NCBI RefSeq assembly: GCF_004000905.1
Contig: NZ_BIMD01000023.1
Location: forward strand, 17,853-81,852
DNA length: 64,000 nt
Direction of reading: 5' to 3'
From: Paenibacillus humicus NBRC 102415
Lineage (GTDB): Bacteria; Bacillota; Bacilli; Paenibacillales; Paenibacillaceae
Part shown: one piece after another, positions 62,079 through 64,000 of the stretch
Layout: each line of letters starts with the position of its first letter
How positions within the stretch are numbered: position 1 is the first letter of the stretch
Made by a program: the position numbers and the translations under genes
Notes under the pieces: generated by a model
Databases searched by the model: none
What the model saw: only the letters and a program-made list of their open reading frames with translations
What the model was told of the DNA's origin: nothing

Positions 62079-62146
62079 TCCGACAAAATTAGTTGCGGCG
62101 CCGCGCCAGGTTTAGACAGACATTGTGCTTGGCGCTGCACTATACT
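62079..62146 (+). promoter_or_regulatory. Putative Spo0A-activated spoIIG promoter
   Basis: TAGACA (62113-62118) and TATACT (62141-62146) are 22 bases apart, the unusual spacing of the B. subtilis spoIIG promoter that makes it need Spo0A. TTAGACA (62112-62118) and TCCGACA (62079-62085) each match the reverse 0A box TTCGACA at 6 of 7 positions, at about -40 and -73 from the predicted start, similar to the two 0A sites of B. subtilis. A further 6/7 match, GGTCGAA, is at 62039-62045. Confidence 0.65.
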
Positions 62147-62222
62147 TGTTTCTATCGTTCCCCGGCCTGCTCTGCCGACAGAGCCGGACGGTGCCGAAGG
62201 GTGGACAGGAGGGTGGCTTCAG

Positions 62223-63149
62223 CTGGCCGTATACGTCGATGTGCTGTTTCTCAAGGAGCTGATGGTGGACGGCTCCATGCTGCTGCTCACTGCCTGGGTG
62301 CGCGGAATCAAGGCCAAGCCGTGGCGGGTATTGACCGCTGCCGCCATCGGCGGGATCTATGTGACCTTGATGCTTTTTCCGCCGCTCTCCATGCTGTTTA
62401 CCGTCATCGTCAAGGCGGCTATATCGCTGATTATAATCGCGGTCGCCTTCGGTTATGCCGATACCCGAAGCTTTGCCCGTCTTGTGGGAACGTTTTATGC
62501 GGTCAATTTCGTAGCGGCCGGCGCCGTTCTCGGCATCTACTATTTTCTTATGCAGGGCTCCGGAAAAGTATGGAGGACGATGACGCTGCTCCGGCATGGA
62601 GTCGCATTCGAAGTGCAGATGGGCGGCGTATACGCGTTCAGCTTCCTATGCATCGGCTTGTATGTCTTCCGCAGCGTCGTCAGCGCACGAAGGCAGAAGG
62701 AGCTGGTGCTGACTCATCTGGCTGAAGTTTCCGTCATCATCGGCGGCAAGGAGCATCGCTGCACCGGTCTCGTCGATACGGGCAACCAGCTCTACGATCC
62801 GCTCTCCCGGACACCGGTCATGGTGATGGAAGCCTCGCTGTGGGAGGACGAGATCCCTCCCGGCTGGATGCAGGGAATCCGGGATTCCCAGGTGGACCGG
62901 CTGATCGCCGGGCTTGGACAAGAGGAATTTCCCTGGCAGGACCGCCTGCGGCTCGTCCCCTACCGCGGAATCAACAAAGGGACGCAGTTCATGCTCGCCG
63001 TCAAGCCGGATACGGTCGTCATCGTGAGAGAAGGACAACGGAGCGAATCGAGCAAAGTGCTCATCGGACTGGATGGAGGCAAGCTGGCAGCTGACGGCTC
63101 TTACCGCGCTATCATCCACCCTTCGCTGGTGGAGCATCGGGCCGGCTGA
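62223..63149 (+). CDS. spoIIGA: Sigma-E processing peptidase SpoIIGA
   Basis: This 308-aa protein has five N-terminal membrane segments and a C-terminal aspartic protease domain, with catalytic Asp near D185 in GLVDTGNQLYDPLS. It cleaves the pro-sequence of SigE in the mother cell after receiving the SpoIIR signal. The start is unusual. The conserved family N terminus (xVYxDVxFL) is encoded from 62223, which is CTG, placed 9 bases after AGGAGGG. The only downstream non-CTG option near the start is GTG 62241, which would remove VYVD and has no ribosome site. With CTG, length fits the B. subtilis protein. Confidence 0.93.
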   Translation: MAVYVDVLFLKELMVDGSMLLLTAWVRGIKAKPWRVLTAAAIGGIYVTLMLFPPLSMLFTVIVKAAISLIIIAVAFGYADTRSFARLVGTFYAVNFVAAGAVLGIYYFLMQGSGKVWRTMTLLRHGVAFEVQMGGVYAFSFLCIGLYVFRSVVSARRQKELVLTHLAEVSVIIGGKEHRCTGLVDTGNQLYDPLSRTPVMVMEASLWEDEIPPGWMQGIRDSQVDRLIAGLGQEEFPWQDRLRLVPYRGINKGTQFMLAVKPDTVVIVREGQRSESSKVLIGLDGGKLAADGSYRAIIHPSLVEHRAG

Positions 63150-63176
63150 CCAACAAAAGAGGAGATGGGGACTACA

Positions 63177-63896
63177 ATGGTTAAATTCCGGCTGAATATG
63201 CAGTTGTTCTATTACCGCCTGCTGTTTTTGCTCGGGCTGAAAAGCCAGGAAATATATTATATCGGCGGCAGTGAAGCGCTCCCCCCCCCGCTTACGCGCG
63301 AAGAAGAGGAATACTTGCTGGAGAGGCTTCCGTCCGGGGACAGCGCGATCCGCGCCATGCTCATCGAGCGCAACCTGCGGCTTGTCGTCTACATCGCCCG
63401 CAAGTTCGAGAATACCGGCATCCACATCGAGGATCTGGTATCGATCGGAGCCATCGGCCTGATCAAGGCTGTCAATACGTTCGATCCCGAAAAGAAGATC
63501 AAGCTGGCTACGTACGCTTCGCGCTGCATCGAGAACGAGATTCTGATGTTCCTGCGCCGCAACAGCAAGACGAGGACGGAGGTATCGTTCGACGAGCCGC
63601 TGAACATCGACTGGGACGGCAACGAGCTGCTGCTCTCGGACGTGCTCGGCACCGAGAACGACACGATCTATCGGAACATCGAGGAGCAGGTCGACCGCAA
63701 GCTGCTGCACAAGGCGCTCGACAAGCTGACAGAGCGGGAGCGCATCATCATGGAGCTGCGTTTCGGGCTTGCCGACGGGGAAGAGAAGACGCAGAAGGAT
63801 GTCGCCGATCAGCTCGGCATCTCGCAATCCTATATTTCCCGCCTCGAGAAGCGGATCATCAAGCGCCTGCGCAAGGAATTCAACAAGATGGTCTGA
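63177..63896 (+). CDS. sigE: Sporulation sigma factor SigE (pro-sigma-E)
   Basis: This 239-aa sigma factor is the same length as in B. subtilis. The first 27 or so residues form the pro-sequence ([20 protein letters not shown]) removed by SpoIIGA. Region 2 is [20 protein letters not shown] to [20 protein letters not shown], and region 4 ends [20 protein letters not shown]. It directs early mother-cell transcription. ATG 63177 fits the family length; ATG 63165 is adjacent to the GAGGAG site and would add four residues. A C9 run lies at 63281-63289. Confidence 0.97.
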   Translation: MVKFRLNMQLFYYRLLFLLGLKSQEIYYIGGSEALPPPLTREEEEYLLERLPSGDSAIRAMLIERNLRLVVYIARKFENTGIHIEDLVSIGAIGLIKAVNTFDPEKKIKLATYASRCIENEILMFLRRNSKTRTEVSFDEPLNIDWDGNELLLSDVLGTENDTIYRNIEEQVDRKLLHKALDKLTERERIIMELRFGLADGEEKTQKDVADQLGISQSYISRLEKRIIKRLRKEFNKMV

Positions 63897-63962
63897 TGTG
63901 CAGGCAGCGGCCTGGAGCAGACCAAAAGCAGCGGATTGAAGATCGGGCAGGCAGAGCCCGGA

Positions 63963-64000
63963 CATGCAAAAGCTCCGAGCATGCAAAAAGCTCCGAGCAT
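63963..64000 (+). repeat. Short tandem repeat at the right edge
   Basis: CATGCAAAAGCTCCGAG (63963-63979) is repeated with one extra A at 63980-63997, and a third CAT reaches the window end. The array may continue outside. It lies downstream of sigE, where sigG is expected. Confidence 0.6.

Overview
This 64 kb window is chromosomal core-genome sequence from an endospore-forming, high-GC member of the Bacillales, most likely Paenibacillus or a close relative in Paenibacillaceae. The evidence is the set of genes present: sporulation genes (spoVD, spoVE, spoIIGA, sigE, rsfA, a YhcN/YlaJ lipoprotein), the bacillithiol gene bshC, a Gly-specific T-box, and small Bacillales-only families (YqzL, YlaH, YpuI, DUF2626, DUF3397). 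GC content is visibly high throughout and TTG or GTG starts are common. I saw no transposase, prophage, CRISPR array, tRNA or rRNA gene. Species assignment is inference.

Layout. (1) At 1-17.4 kb on the + strand lies the macromolecular-synthesis block: end of phoH, pgpH, ybeY, dgkA, cdd, era, yqzL, recO, a 52-aa orphan, a T-box leader, glyQ, glyS, ppsR, yqxD-like, dnaG, sigA, a membrane protein, trmK, nif3-like and rnpB. The order follows the B. subtilis phoH-to-yqfO region, except that no ccpN lies between glyS and ppsR. (2) At 17.5-35.7 kb lies a mixed region: a minus-strand secreted subtilase, small proteins, a lytic transglycosylase, a cysteine desulfurase-thiI pair, two divergent TerC membrane proteins, typA-ylaH, an LCP enzyme, a YlaJ lipoprotein, a PIN-PhoH protein, a solute-binding-like protein, a coiled-coil exported protein and DUF2626. 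(3) At 35.9-61.9 kb come rsfA, panE, DUF3397, bshC and ahcY, then the division and cell wall (dcw) cluster mraZ-rsmH-ftsL-pbpB-spoVD-murE-murF-mraY-murD-spoVE-murG-murB-murA-divIB-ftsA-ftsZ. (4) At 62.0-64 kb lies spoIIGA-sigE behind a promoter resembling the Spo0A-controlled spoIIG promoter.

How the genes work together. The first block links ribosome maturation (era, ybeY), tRNA charging and processing (glyQS, rnpB, trmK), replication priming (dnaG) and the housekeeping sigma factor. The dcw cluster encodes most enzymes from UDP-GlcNAc to lipid II, the division transpeptidase, FtsL/DivIB and the FtsA-FtsZ ring. It also carries the spore-cortex pair SpoVD/SpoVE. It is followed by the mother-cell sigma factor and its activating protease.

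The items most worth a second look are: an rnpB that reads as the ancestral A-type rather than the Bacillus B-type RNase P RNA; strongly hairpinned spacers without T-runs inside the dcw cluster; a 3 x 33-bp degenerate repeat that duplicates the 3' end of ppsR; a probable CTG start for spoIIGA; a C9 tract early in sigE; and a possible spoIIG promoter with a 22-bp spacer. No clearly new multi-gene system was found. All assignments come from reading the sequence and recalled family knowledge, with no database search.
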